Part shown: positions 47,124-55,759 of the stretch, in pieces
Position numbering within the stretch: position 1 is the first letter of the stretch
Layout: each line of letters starts with the position of its first letter
Origin: Solwaraspora sp. WMMD791
GTDB taxonomy: Bacteria; Actinomycetota; Actinomycetes; Mycobacteriales; Micromonosporaceae
Length of the DNA: 64,000 nt
NCBI RefSeq assembly: GCF_029581195.1
Contig: NZ_CP120737.1
Location: forward strand, 4,007,001-4,071,000
Direction of reading: 5' to 3'
The notes under the pieces: generated by a model
Seen by the model: the letters and a program-made list of their open reading frames with translations, nothing else
What the model was told of the DNA's origin: nothing
Databases searched by the model: none
Made by a program: the position numbers and the translations under genes

Positions 47124-49945
47124 GCGTTCCTGCCTTGATCATCATTAGTTGCCGGGGCGTCGTTGGCCGCCGCGTCGTCGCTGGCTGCCGCCTGACCGGC
47201 GCTCCAGGCCCGCTGGTACCGGCTGAATCGGTTTCTGGCCTCCTCCGGGGAGCGCATCGGTGTGGCGGCCGCACCAGGGTCACCGTCCGCCGCGATCTCG
47301 TCGCGCAGCTCCGGCGCGATGTGCTGCTGCGGTTGGCGGTGCGGCAGCGGCGGCCGGGCCGGCGGGGCGGACGGCGGCGTACCGGTGACCGGGGTGCCGT
47401 CGGCGGCGGCCGGGTCCGACTCGGCCGGCTCCGGGTCGAGCCGCCACTCCACCTGGGCGGCCCCGTTGCGCCGGTAGTCGGCCGGGTCGCCGGTACGGTA
47501 CGGATGTCCTGCCACGTCGCCTGTGCTCCGTCGTTCGTACACCGTGCCGCCGCCCACCGGGGCGGAGCCGGCCGTCGACGCCGGTCCGGGGATCACCGGG
47601 GCCGGCCCGACGGTGCTGCCGGGCGCCGCCGCGGTCGCGACGGCGTTCGTGGCCGCTGCCCCGGTCGTCCCGACGGTCGTCGGAACCGGTGTGGCCGAGG
47701 GTGCCTGCGGGTGTGCCGGCGTCTGCGGATGTGCCGGCGCGGTCGTGGTCGCCGATGCCTGCGCGGGTGCCGTCGTGGTCGTGGTCGCGGTGTTGGCGGC
47801 GGCCCGGGGGTGGTGCCGCAGCGCGTTCGGGCGGGCCACCGCCCCGGCCATCGCCGGGACGAGCCGTTCCTGCTCCAGGTCCCGGCCGGTCCGGTCGTCG
47901 GTGCGGCCGGCGAGCAGCCGTTCCGGCAGCAGCACGATCGCCAGCAGGCCGCCGTACGCCGAGGTCCGCAGGCTGACCTGGATGCCGTCCCGCTTGGCCA
48001 GCTCGGCGACGACGTGCAGACCGACCTGGGCACCGTCGCGCAGCGCCATCACGTCCGGGGTCGGCGCGGTGGCGAGCAGGTCGTTGGCCCGGTCCAGCGC
48101 CTCGCCGCGCATCCCCATGCCGGCGTCCTCGATCTCCACCGCAAGGCCGTGCTTGACCTCGTTGCAGGTCACCCAGACCATCGTCTCCGGCGGCGAGAAG
48201 GCCAGCGCGTTGTCCAGCAGCTCGGCGAGCAGGTGGATGGTGCCGGCGACGGCGTGCCCGTGCACCGCCAGGTCGGCGGCCTTGCGCAGGGTGATCCGCT
48301 GGTAGTGCTGCGACTCGGCGAAGGCGGCCAGCAGCACCCGGCGGACCGGGACGGGGTTCTTGAACCGGCGGCCGATCTGCCCACCGGCGAGAATGACCAG
48401 GTTTTCCAGGAAGCGCCGGGTCTGGGTGAGCTGGTGGTTGATGTCGAACAGCTCGCCCAGCAGCTTCTCGTCACCGATGCGACCTTGCAGGTCCTCGATG
48501 ACCCGCAGACCGCGCTGCAGTGGCCGCTGCGGGCGCCGGGCGACGCCCATCAGCATGGTGATACTCGACGTACGGGTCTGTGCCTCGTTGACGGCCGCAG
48601 CCGCCGCCGCCTGCAGCGACCGGTTGATGACCTGAGCCACCTGGCCGATCTCGTCGGCGCCGTAGTCCTTGGTGGCAAGCTCGGCGGAGAGGTCGACCTG
48701 TTCGCGGCGGCGCAGCCGGTCCATGACGGCCGGCAGCCGCTCGTCGACCATCGCGGAGGCGTCCTGGCCGAGCTGTGCCAGGCGCAGCGACAGCGCCTGG
48801 TCGACGAGGACCTGCGACTGCCGGACCGCCCAGACGGTCGCGGCGACCGCGACGGCCAGCGCGAGGAGACTGCCGAGCAGCGCCAGCAGCAGCTGGTTGT
48901 TACCGGTACGCAGGGTCTGCGCGGAGACCGAGTCGGCCTGCACGATGACCAGGTCGACCAGGTCGGCGGAGACCTGCGCGGTGAGTTCGGCCCACTGCGT
49001 ACGGTCGACGCCGAGCCCGCCGGGGACCGAGTTGCCCCAGGCACCGGCGGCGATCAGCTCGTTCTCGGCGGCCTGCAGCCGCTGCCAGGCGTCGCTGGCG
49101 ACGATCTCCTCGTAGCGCTGCTGGGCGTCGGGGCGCAGGTGCGGGGAGACGGCGGCCAAGGTGGCCCGGTAGGCACCGACCAGCTGGACAAAGGCGAGAT
49201 GTTCCTGCTCGGTGAAGGACCGGGAGCTGAACGCCTCGTCGCCGAGGGAGCCGGCCCGCGACATGAGGTCGCTGGAGAGGAACGCCTCGGTGGCGGCGAT
49301 ACCACCCTGGGCGGCGGTCACGTCGGGCACGATCCGGGCCTGGATGTCGAACATCTCGGTCGCGGCGTCGAGCAGGCCGTTGTAGAACTCGTACGCCTCC
49401 TGGCCACTGGCCGACCGGGAGTCGATGGTGGTCCGGATGCTGGGCAGCTGGTCCAGGTACCCGGTCAGGGTGTTCCACTGGTTGACGATCGAGTCGGGGG
49501 CGGCGGCGAGGGAGCCTTCGGCGACCGCCCGTAGCGCGGCCAGCTGCTCGTCGGTCTGCCGCCGCTGGTCGAGCAGTTCCTGCAGGTCGTTGTCGGACTG
49601 GGCCAGGTAGGCGATGCCGAGGCGGCGCTCCTCCTGGATGGAGGCCAGCGCCGGGACCGCCGGGATCGACACCTCGCGGACGCCGACGGCGACCTGTCGG
49701 TTGTAGAAACCCTGGAAGACCAGGTAGCCGGAGGCGGCGAGCCAGAGCGCCAGGGCGGCCACGCCGGGGATGAGGACCAGCCGGATGACCCTGCGCTTGA
49801 TCGACTGCTGACGGTCGTTGCCGCGTCGGGACTTCTTCGGCTGCTGGCCGTCGGCCTGTGTGCGTGCCAACTTGTATCCAATCGAATGGCGGCCTGAGTG
49901 GAGCAGCGCACGTCCACAGCTGGCCAACGCCGATGCGCGTGGCAC
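47120..49945 (-). CDS. cvnA: Conservon sensor kinase with nitrate/nitrite-sensing domain
   Basis: Up to 941 residues; the N-terminal start is uncertain (GTG 49945 or a TTG near 49870), since no clear ribosome binding site is seen. A basic leader precedes helix 1 (VIRLVLIPGVAALALWLAAS), an extracellular NIT-like domain, helix 2 (LLLALLGSLLALAVAVAATV) and a HAMP-like region. The dimerisation segment RRPQRPLQRGLRVIEDL lacks the usual phospho-acceptor His. The ATPase domain has the N box LLDNALAFSPPETMVWV and a G box DAGMGMRG. A 300-residue Pro/Ala/Thr-rich tail follows. First gene of the conservon operon. Confidence 0.9.
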   Translation of the reverse strand: MPRASALASCGRALLHSGRHSIGYKLARTQADGQQPKKSRRGNDRQQSIKRRVIRLVLIPGVAALALWLAASGYLVFQGFYNRQVAVGVREVSIPAVPALASIQEERRLGIAYLAQSDNDLQELLDQRRQTDEQLAALRAVAEGSLAAAPDSIVNQWNTLTGYLDQLPSIRTTIDSRSASGQEAYEFYNGLLDAATEMFDIQARIVPDVTAAQGGIAATEAFLSSDLMSRAGSLGDEAFSSRSFTEQEHLAFVQLVGAYRATLAAVSPHLRPDAQQRYEEIVASDAWQRLQAAENELIAAGAWGNSVPGGLGVDRTQWAELTAQVSADLVDLVIVQADSVSAQTLRTGNNQLLLALLGSLLALAVAVAATVWAVRQSQVLVDQALSLRLAQLGQDASAMVDERLPAVMDRLRRREQVDLSAELATKDYGADEIGQVAQVINRSLQAAAAAAVNEAQTRTSSITMLMGVARRPQRPLQRGLRVIEDLQGRIGDEKLLGELFDINHQLTQTRRFLENLVILAGGQIGRRFKNPVPVRRVLLAAFAESQHYQRITLRKAADLAVHGHAVAGTIHLLAELLDNALAFSPPETMVWVTCNEVKHGLAVEIEDAGMGMRGEALDRANDLLATAPTPDVMALRDGAQVGLHVVAELAKRDGIQVSLRTSAYGGLLAIVLLPERLLAGRTDDRTGRDLEQERLVPAMAGAVARPNALRHHPRAAANTATTTTTAPAQASATTTAPAHPQTPAHPQAPSATPVPTTVGTTGAAATNAVATAAAPGSTVGPAPVIPGPASTAGSAPVGGGTVYERRSTGDVAGHPYRTGDPADYRRNGAAQVEWRLDPEPAESDPAAADGTPVTGTPPSAPPARPPLPHRQPQQHIAPELRDEIAADGDPGAAATPMRSPEEARNRFSRYQRAWSAGQAAASDDAAANDAPATNDDQGRNA

Positions 49946-50022
49946 GATACCGCTGAGCTCGTAGTCAACACCACCCCTTCGGTGTCGATGGGTAGGGGGT
50001 CGCTCACCCTCGGCGCGACCTG

Positions 50023-50060
50023 GCTAAACCGGTCTACCAGGGAGTGTGGGAGCGCTCCCG
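50023..50060. promoter_or_regulatory. Paired sugar-regulator-like palindromes upstream of cvnA
   Basis: GCTAAACCGGTCTACC (50023-50038) matches the operator at 36394 in 13 of 16 positions. Eight bases further, TGGGAGCGCTCCCG (50047-50060) matches the CebR consensus TGGGAGCGCTCCCA except for the last base. Only the conservon lies downstream on the minus strand. Confidence 0.55.
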
Positions 50061-50164
50061 GCCAATAGTTGCGCCGGCAAATTGTGGCGTACACCACTGT
50101 CTAACTGAGAGTGACGGCGACCGGGACCGCTGCCAGCTGACGATCGCTGTCAGCGGGTCGTCGG

Positions 50165-51787
50165 TCAGCTGGCGGCGGTGGTCCAGTAGCGGCAGCCAGC
50201 GTGGTCGAGATGCGCCGCCGCGACCCGGCCGACCGCGTCGGCGGCCAGCGCGGTGAGCCGCCCGACGAGGTCCGGCACGACCGGCGGCACCAACTGCTGC
50301 GGCACCGGCACCGGCTGCGCCCGATCGGTCGGCACCGACTCGGCGGCACGCAGATCCAGGCGGTACAGGCAGTCCGCTACCGCCTGCTGCACACTCGCGC
50401 CCAACGGCCGTTCCAGCGGGGCCGACTCGTCGACCGGGACCGCCGCCGGCACCACGTCGACCGACCAGAACAGGCCGTACGACATCATCGGCTGGTCGAC
50501 CTGGCGGGGCAGTTCACAGGCGGTGACCCGCAGCGCCAGACCGAGCCCGACGACCAGCGCGGCGACGGCGTCGAAGGCCGGCAACTCGGCCCAGTCGGTG
50601 GCGTGCACCAGCAGCCGGGCACCGGGCCGGCCGGCGGCGGCCTCGGCAACGTACCGCCGGACCGGGTGCCCGAAACTGCCGGAGCTGCCGTCGCGCGCCG
50701 CGATGCCGTCACGCAGCCACAGCGACAGCACCCGCTCGTGGGTCAGATCCAGCAGGTCCACCGGCCGTACCCCGAACACCCCCGCCCACCGACCGAGCCG
50801 GAACCGCTCCGGCAACCGCTGGTCCCGCCACCGGTCCACACTGTCTGCGGTGACGGGGTCTGGGTCGCTGGTCGACGCCCGCCACTCGACGTGGGTCGCC
50901 CGGTCCCGCAGATTGGTGACGGTGACGACGGCACCGGCGTACCGCCGCCCGTGACCGCCGCAGCGCCGGCAGGTCAGCACCGGGTGCCGCCAACCGGTGG
51001 CGTGACAGTCCAGGCACGGCACCCCGAGGATCGGCTCGCCCCACCACGGTGGCGACGACGGCTGCTGAGCCCGGCACAGCAGCGGCGCGCGTTCCGGGAT
51101 CGCCGGACGGGGGCCGAGGATCCGCCGCAGCGAGGTGTGCCGCCAACGGCGGTCCCGCCAGATGGCCTGCGCCCCGGTCGTCGGTGGCCCGGTCGTCGGC
51201 GGCCCGTCGCCGCAGTCCCGGATGATCCGGCGTTCCAACTGGTCGGCGTCGATCGCCTCGGGCGGCAGCGTCGAACGGGCCTGCGGCCGCAGGAAGTACG
51301 CCGGCGCGGTCAACGACCGCTCGGCGAGCCCCGCCAGCGCGTCCAGCACGCTGGTGCGCTCCAGCGCGGCGGGCAGGCTGTCGGCGTACCCACGCTGGTC
51401 GCGTGGAACGGCCGCGCCGGGCACCTCGAACCGGATGTCCCAGTTCAGGCCGGCCGCGTACACGCCCCACCGGGCCTCGACGACCAGGTCCAGGCAGAGC
51501 AGGTCGGCGAGGGCGCAGAGCCGGCCGAGCCGGTCGTCGGCGCTGGCCGGCGCCGCCGCCACGGTCCGCCCGAGCAGGATCGTCCACGCCGGGTGGCGCA
51601 GCTCCCGCAGCGTCGAGCAGTCCACTTTGACCTGAGCGGCGAGTTCGTCGCGTACCGGCGCCAGCGGCAGCCGCCAGCCACCGCCGGAGTCGGCGTGGGT
51701 GCCGACGGCGACGCTGGCCGAGGCGACCACGCCGGCGTCCAGGTTCGCGACGGTCAACACCATGTGGGTACGCGGCCCGCCACTCAT
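50165..51787 (-). CDS. Uncharacterised protein with paired-Cys zinc-binding motif
   Basis: A 540-residue protein from ATG 51787, overlapping the stop of the DivIVA-like gene. I recognise no known family. The N-terminal 220 residues (LTVANLDAGVVASASVAVGT) may form one domain. In the middle CLDCHATGWRHPVLTCRRCGGHG is a DnaJ-like pair of CxxC motifs spaced 13 residues apart, likely to hold zinc. The remainder is Leu/Val/Ala rich without membrane segments. It sits directly upstream of the conservon on the same strand, 220 bp away. A role with the conservon is possible but unproven. Confidence 0.7.
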   Translation of the reverse strand: MSGGPRTHMVLTVANLDAGVVASASVAVGTHADSGGGWRLPLAPVRDELAAQVKVDCSTLRELRHPAWTILLGRTVAAAPASADDRLGRLCALADLLCLDLVVEARWGVYAAGLNWDIRFEVPGAAVPRDQRGYADSLPAALERTSVLDALAGLAERSLTAPAYFLRPQARSTLPPEAIDADQLERRIIRDCGDGPPTTGPPTTGAQAIWRDRRWRHTSLRRILGPRPAIPERAPLLCRAQQPSSPPWWGEPILGVPCLDCHATGWRHPVLTCRRCGGHGRRYAGAVVTVTNLRDRATHVEWRASTSDPDPVTADSVDRWRDQRLPERFRLGRWAGVFGVRPVDLLDLTHERVLSLWLRDGIAARDGSSGSFGHPVRRYVAEAAAGRPGARLLVHATDWAELPAFDAVAALVVGLGLALRVTACELPRQVDQPMMSYGLFWSVDVVPAAVPVDESAPLERPLGASVQQAVADCLYRLDLRAAESVPTDRAQPVPVPQQLVPPVVPDLVGRLTALAADAVGRVAAAHLDHAGCRYWTTAAS

Positions 51788-52113
51788 GCGTACATCCGGG
51801 TCTGGGCCGACTGCCATTCGCGCAGCGCACGCTTGATCCGCAGGTTCTCGTCGTCGGTGCGCCGCAGATCGTCCCGCAGGGCGGTCAGGTCCTCGGCGAC
51901 GTAGTGCAGGAAGGCGTACACCTCGTCCGGGTCGAGACCACGGCGGACCTCGCGGAACCGGCGGTCGCGGACCTGGCTGGGGTAGATCCGGGGCCGCAGC
52001 GGCGGGCGGCGGAACACCCCGGCGTTGCGGGGCCGCCCGGCCGGCTGCGGCTCGATGACGTGGTGGAGGCGGCGGCGGGGTCGACTGAAGATCCGGTGGA
52101 GAAGGTTGCGCAT
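51784..52113 (-). CDS. Small DivIVA-domain-like protein
   Basis: A 109-residue protein. A basic, Pro-rich N-terminus (RRRLHHVIEPQPAGRPRNA) is followed by RDRRFREVRRGLDPDEVYAF, the LDPxEV type of motif of DivIVA/Wag31 N-terminal domains, and then a coiled-coil-like helix (LTALRDDLRRTDDENLRIKR). DivIVA proteins mark curved membrane at poles and septa. The shortness and the lack of a long coiled coil suggest an accessory or adaptor form. It is translationally coupled to the zinc-ribbon gene. Confidence 0.75.
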   Translation of the reverse strand: MRNLLHRIFSRPRRRLHHVIEPQPAGRPRNAGVFRRPPLRPRIYPSQVRDRRFREVRRGLDPDEVYAFLHYVAEDLTALRDDLRRTDDENLRIKRALREWQSAQTRMYA

Positions 52114-52515
52114 CGCGGGGGTTCCCCTTCGTCAGGAGTTGGATGGGGCGACCCGCCGGCCGGGAAGGCGTATACGGGAGCGCTCGTAGCCGACGGGTCG
52201 CCCCAGCTCCGGCCGGTCGCAGCCTCATTCGGCGGGTACGACCCCGGAGCGGCTTCTGGTGGGTTTCCTGGGTACGGGTGTCGCGGGTTGCGGGTTTCGC
52301 AGGGGTTCACTCGGGTAGGGCGGTCGGGGCGGGCAGGCCGCGAGCCACCACCCCGCCCCGACCAGGGCACGAGCACTCCGTCGTTGCCACGCGAGGAGCG
52401 CCCGTGGAAGCAACTTATATGAGGAAGCCAAGTAACTCAAGTTCCATTGCTCGCGCACCTTCCTTGTGATCAAATTGGAGTCGCCACGCGAGGAGCCCCG
52501 ACATGCAGGAGCGTC
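52114..52515. other. 402-bp region between divergent DivIVA-like and GntR genes
   Basis: No annotated gene. It has an AT-richer stretch near 52410-52480 and a 14-bp direct repeat GCCACGCGAGGAGC at 52386 and 52483. A possible 21-codon ORF (GTG 52404 to TGA 52469) begins five bases after the first copy, and the second copy lies 19 bases before the GntR start. A GGGAGCGCTC half-palindrome is at 52173. Confidence 0.5.
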
Positions 52516-52755
52516 ATGCCTGCCAAGCCCGATTACCTGCGGGTCGCCGACAAGATCATGGCCGACATCCGCTCAGGTAAGTACCCGCCCGGCAGCAAGT
52601 TGCCGTCGATCGCCCAGTTCTGCGAGATCTACACGGTCAGTTCGTCCACCATGCAGCTGGTAAACGTCCGACTCGAAGCCCTTGCGGTGATCCGTCGCCA
52701 CCAGGGCAAGGGAATCTTCGCCACCGATCCGGCGACGTGGATGCGCAAGCCGTAG
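52516..52755 (+). CDS. Short GntR-family winged-helix protein
   Basis: 79 residues from ATG 52516, five bases after AGGAG. The whole protein is a GntR DNA-binding domain: DYLRVADKIMADIRSGKYPP, SKLPSIAQFCEIYTVSSSTM and the wing IRRHQGKGIFATDP. No ligand-binding domain follows, so it is an isolated HTH like some plasmid or phage regulators (YtrA/KorSA-like). The stop codon comes immediately after the domain, with no second domain visible downstream in any frame. Its targets are unknown; the nearby divergent DivIVA-zinc-ribbon genes are candidates. Confidence 0.75.
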   Translation: MPAKPDYLRVADKIMADIRSGKYPPGSKLPSIAQFCEIYTVSSSTMQLVNVRLEALAVIRRHQGKGIFATDPATWMRKP

Positions 52756-53095
52756 ACCATCGACCGGTCACCGGCGAGGATTGCCGAGTTGATGATCCAC
52801 TGCGCCTCGTCGACTGACACGCCGACGGCTCGTCAGCAGACACGCATCCGATCGCCATACCTCGACATCCATCGAGAAGGTTGCCGTGCCTCCACCCGCC
52901 CGACAGCCCCACTTTGCACGCTCAGCGACCTGAGCACCACGCTCAGTCAGACAACGCTGACCTGCGTTCGTCGCGAGGCGAGGCTGACACCTGCGATCTC
53001 GACGATCTTGCAGTTATCGCGAGGATTTGTCGGATTCGGTCCACGATAAGCGCAAGATCGTCGCGATCTTGGTGTCGGCTGTTCGACCGCCGAGC
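52756..53095. other. Gene-poor stretch with copy 3 of the 64-nt repeat
   Basis: 340 bp downstream of the GntR gene in which I find no gene with a clear ribosome binding site or family match. It contains the third 64-nt palindrome. Confidence 0.5.
53000..53063. repeat. 64-nt palindromic repeat, copy 3
   Basis: It begins CGACGATCTTGCAGTTATCG and ends CGATAAGCGCAAGATCGTCG (one arm mismatch). The arms extend outside the 64 nt as GCGATCT and GCGATCTT flanks. It lies in a gene-poor stretch away from recognised genes. Confidence 0.9.
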
Positions 53096-53488
53096 TCACT
53101 CCTGAGGTCGACGTACCCCGATCAGGGTCGACGCGCTCACCGAGGCATCCTTCTTGCCCACCCCTGCCGCTGCCCGCAAGGTCACCAAGGTCGTCACGTC
53201 CACCGCGTCCACTGCCCCCCGCCCCGGAGGGTCCGCCTCAGCTGTGGCGAGCTGGTCGACCACACGAACGCCCTGCTCCTGTGGCAGGAACACGCCCCCC
53301 GCCAGGCCGTGCTCGTTCGTACCCTCTTGTACACCCCGGAGGTGGGTCCGGACACCCGGCCGAAGCCGGAGCCTTGGGCAACGAAGACGCAGGTTAGTGC
53401 CCTTGAGAAGGCACCACAACTGGCGAGTCGGCCTACGTAGCGCTCGGTTGGGCCACATGGCCCGCACCGGGCACCCTGACGGCTCCAC
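53096..53488 (-). CDS. Doubtful ORF, hypothetical
   Basis: A 130-codon frame whose C-terminal half (VRVVDQLATAEADPPGRGAV, VTTLVTLRAAAGVGKKDASV) reads like a soluble protein with normal G-ending codons, while the N-terminal half is Arg/Pro rich and unconvincing. No ribosome binding site is clear and I recognise no family. It may be the truncated 3' end of a lost gene or noncoding. It stands alone between the third repeat and the secreted protein. Confidence 0.25.
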   Translation of the reverse strand: MEPSGCPVRAMWPNRALRRPTRQLWCLLKGTNLRLRCPRLRLRPGVRTHLRGVQEGTNEHGLAGGVFLPQEQGVRVVDQLATAEADPPGRGAVDAVDVTTLVTLRAAAGVGKKDASVSASTLIGVRRPQE

Positions 53489-53549
53489 TTGTCACGCTCG
53501 GTGACCCTACACGGGGTGGTGGTCGCTGCACCGACCCGAGATCACGCAC

Positions 53550-53604
53550 GAGGTGACGCTGACGCACGCCAAAGCGCGCTCGTAGGGTGTGTCAGCGTCA
53601 CCTC
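53550..53604. other. Long hairpin upstream of the secreted protein gene
   Basis: Eighteen-base arms (53550-53567 and 53587-53604, GAGGTGACGCTGAC and GTCAGCGTCACCTC at their outer parts, one mismatch) enclose 19 bases. It could be a terminator or a regulatory site. The region 53489-53816 otherwise shows no gene. Confidence 0.6.
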
Positions 53605-53816
53605 GATTGGTGGTCGTGTCGCCAAGGCGACGAGCGCGCGCGGACGTAGCGAAGGCTGTGTATGTTGGGAAACATCAGGTTACCGGGCCCATACCTGAAG
53701 TGGATCCACAAGTGAATAACGGGGTACCTCCCGTTCGTTGACGAACGAACTCTGCCTCGGGGGCACCGAGGTGTCGGCAGAAATTCGACGATCACGACGA
53801 GGAAGTAGGAACACAA

Positions 53817-54314
53817 GTGAAGATCCGTACCAGCCTGGCTGTGCTGTTCGCAGCAGTCACGGCCGCAGCGTTCATGGCCGCTCCAGCTTCGGCGACGCCG
53901 TCGGGCACGGCGGAGACGACCGTCGCCGTCGACCCGGCCAGCGTCGACACGATCACGTACGGCGCGAAGTCCAGCGCACCGGAACGCGCAACCGAGGTCG
54001 GACTGCTCTGGGAGCGGTGCCTGGTACAGGGCTCTACCGGCAACCAGGCGTGCTTCGAGGACTACGGCGACTGGTTCTACGTGTACGACGGCGCGTCTGA
54101 CGGCGCGTCGGGCGCCGCCTACTGGTGGACCGACTACGGCCGCTCCGGCATCTGCTACAACTCCAACGGTGCCGGCACCTGGGCGTCCTGCAACTACGAC
54201 ATGCGCGAGGACGGCATCGTCTACTGGAAGACGTGCTACCAGAACCGGTCCGCCGGTGGCGACCTGTACTGCACCCAGACAACGGTGTCCAAGGCCATCA
54301 ACGGCGACTGGTGA
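53817..54314 (+). CDS. Small secreted Cys-containing protein
   Basis: 165 residues from GTG 53817 with AGGAA about nine bases upstream. A signal peptide (RTSLAVLFAAVTAAAFMAAP) ends in ASA. The mature part is small, aromatic and acidic, with six cysteines in pairs (WERCLVQGSTGNQACFEDYG, SGICYNSNGAGTWASC, KTCYQNRSAGGDLYC) that probably form three disulfides. I do not recognise a family with confidence; the pattern recalls small secreted actinomycete proteins of the spore coat/inhibitor kind. A strong hairpin follows at 54348. Confidence 0.8.
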   Translation: MKIRTSLAVLFAAVTAAAFMAAPASATPSGTAETTVAVDPASVDTITYGAKSSAPERATEVGLLWERCLVQGSTGNQACFEDYGDWFYVYDGASDGASGAAYWWTDYGRSGICYNSNGAGTWASCNYDMREDGIVYWKTCYQNRSAGGDLYCTQTTVSKAINGDW

Positions 54315-54347
54315 TCGCCTGAGCTGAACTGACCTCGGGTTGCATTT

Positions 54348-54381
54348 GTGGGTGGGTCCGGGTTCGTCCGGACCCACCCAC
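54348..54381 (+). terminator. Terminator of the small secreted protein gene
   Basis: GTGGGTGGGTCCGG pairs perfectly with CCGGACCCACCCAC across six bases, 33 bases after the stop. Confidence 0.8.
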
Positions 54382-54539
54382 CACACGCGGTGGGCCGACA
54401 CCCCGTTGTGCATCGACGGTTACTAATGCCACGATGGGAGTGCCTACAGTGGCCTGGGCCGGCGGACAGCTGTGGGACCGTCCGTCCTGCCGGCCCGCCG
54501 GGTCGGCACGGGTACCTGGGATCGAAGGAGACCAGCCCC

Positions 54540-55673
54540 ATGTCGTTGTCGTTCACCCCACCGACGCACCCCCGTACCGATGAAGTGCCCCGCAGCTCCC
54601 GACGGACCTCGTGGTGGCGGGCCGCCGCCGGTGTCGCCGCCGCCGTGGTCCTGGCCGCCAGCGGTACGGCGGCGACCAGCGCCCCGGCGCACGCGACCGG
54701 CACGACCGCCGACGCCACCAGCAGCGCCGGATGCCTGACGGTGACAATCGAGAGCAGCTACTGGAACAACGGCCCGGACAGTGGCGGCGTCTTCCGCGAC
54801 ATCACCATCACCAACAACTGTGCCACGGCGGTCACCGGTTGGAAGCTGGTGCTGACCCTGCCGGCCGGCGAAACGGTCCAGCAGGGCTGGAACGCCAACT
54901 GGACGCTGGAGGGCAAGACCCTCACCGCCACACCGACGACGTGGAACAACGTCATCGCCGCCGGCCGGTCGGTCGAGATCGGGTACGTCGGCGCCTGGAC
55001 CGGCGGCCGACCGCAGGACCCGGGATGCACCATCAACGGCGACCCGTGCGACGGCACCGGGCCGGAACCGGCACCCGAGGTGACACTGACCAGCCCGCTC
55101 GACGGCAGCTACGTCGCCGGACTCTGCGCGGTCCGGATGACCGCCGATGCCACCACCAACGTGGGGACCATCGACCGGGTCGAGTTCTACATCAACGACA
55201 TCCTGGTCGGCAGCGACAGCAGCGCCCCGTACGGCATCGACGTCCCACCGGACCACCCGGCGCTGCGCACCGGCTCGCCGACCGTCCCCCGGCACACCGC
55301 CTACGCCCGGGTCGTCACGGTCGCACCGGCGGCGACCGCCGACTCGCCGAAGGTCGGCTTCACCCCGGCGCCGATCCCACCGGCGCTGATGGTGGTCGCC
55401 TGCCCATCACAGGTGCAGGTGCCGGCCGGCGGCACGACGACCATGGTGTTCACCCTGGCCGCCTGCACCGCCACCGCCGGGCTGACCCTGACCGTCACCG
55501 GTGACCCCCGGATCACCGTGTCGCCGCTGGTGCTGCCGGCCGGCACCCGGGAACGCCAGGTCACCGTCACCGCCGCCGTCGGCAGCGAAGGTGCGACGGC
55601 CCGGATCACCGCGACCGCCGACACCTCCTGCCTACCGGGCAGTGCCCAGGTCACCGTCGTCCCGGCGGTCTGA
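54540..55673 (+). CDS. Secreted CBM2 protein with Ig-like domains
   Basis: 377 residues from ATG 54540, with AAGGAG about ten bases upstream. A long signal peptide (SSRRTSWWRAAAGVAAAVVL, cut near AHA) is followed by a CBM2-like domain (GCLTVTIESSYWNNGPDSGG to DPGCTINGDPC). It keeps the Trp residues of cellulose binders. A bacterial Ig-like domain comes next (VTLTSPLDGSYVAGLCAVRM, VEFYINDILVGSDSSAPYGI), and a final beta-sandwich of about 90 residues. No catalytic domain is present, so it is a non-enzymatic carbohydrate-binding or surface protein. It stands alone. Confidence 0.85.
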   Translation: MSLSFTPPTHPRTDEVPRSSRRTSWWRAAAGVAAAVVLAASGTAATSAPAHATGTTADATSSAGCLTVTIESSYWNNGPDSGGVFRDITITNNCATAVTGWKLVLTLPAGETVQQGWNANWTLEGKTLTATPTTWNNVIAAGRSVEIGYVGAWTGGRPQDPGCTINGDPCDGTGPEPAPEVTLTSPLDGSYVAGLCAVRMTADATTNVGTIDRVEFYINDILVGSDSSAPYGIDVPPDHPALRTGSPTVPRHTAYARVVTVAPAATADSPKVGFTPAPIPPALMVVACPSQVQVPAGGTTTMVFTLAACTATAGLTLTVTGDPRITVSPLVLPAGTRERQVTVTAAVGSEGATARITATADTSCLPGSAQVTVVPAV

Positions 55674-55759
55674 CGGTCGACATCGACCCGGTGGTGTGGG
55701 CACGCTGTCGAGGTGACGCAACACCTGGCGACCACACCCCGGGTCGTGGCCGTGATCGG

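Noticed and set aside
47135-49534. A 799-codon plus-strand frame antisense to cvnA
   Set aside because: Shadow composition; the minus strand carries the kinase motifs.
53027-53440. Plus-strand ORF in the gene-poor region
   Set aside because: Arg/Pro/His-rich, no ribosome binding site, no family; it begins inside the palindromic repeat.
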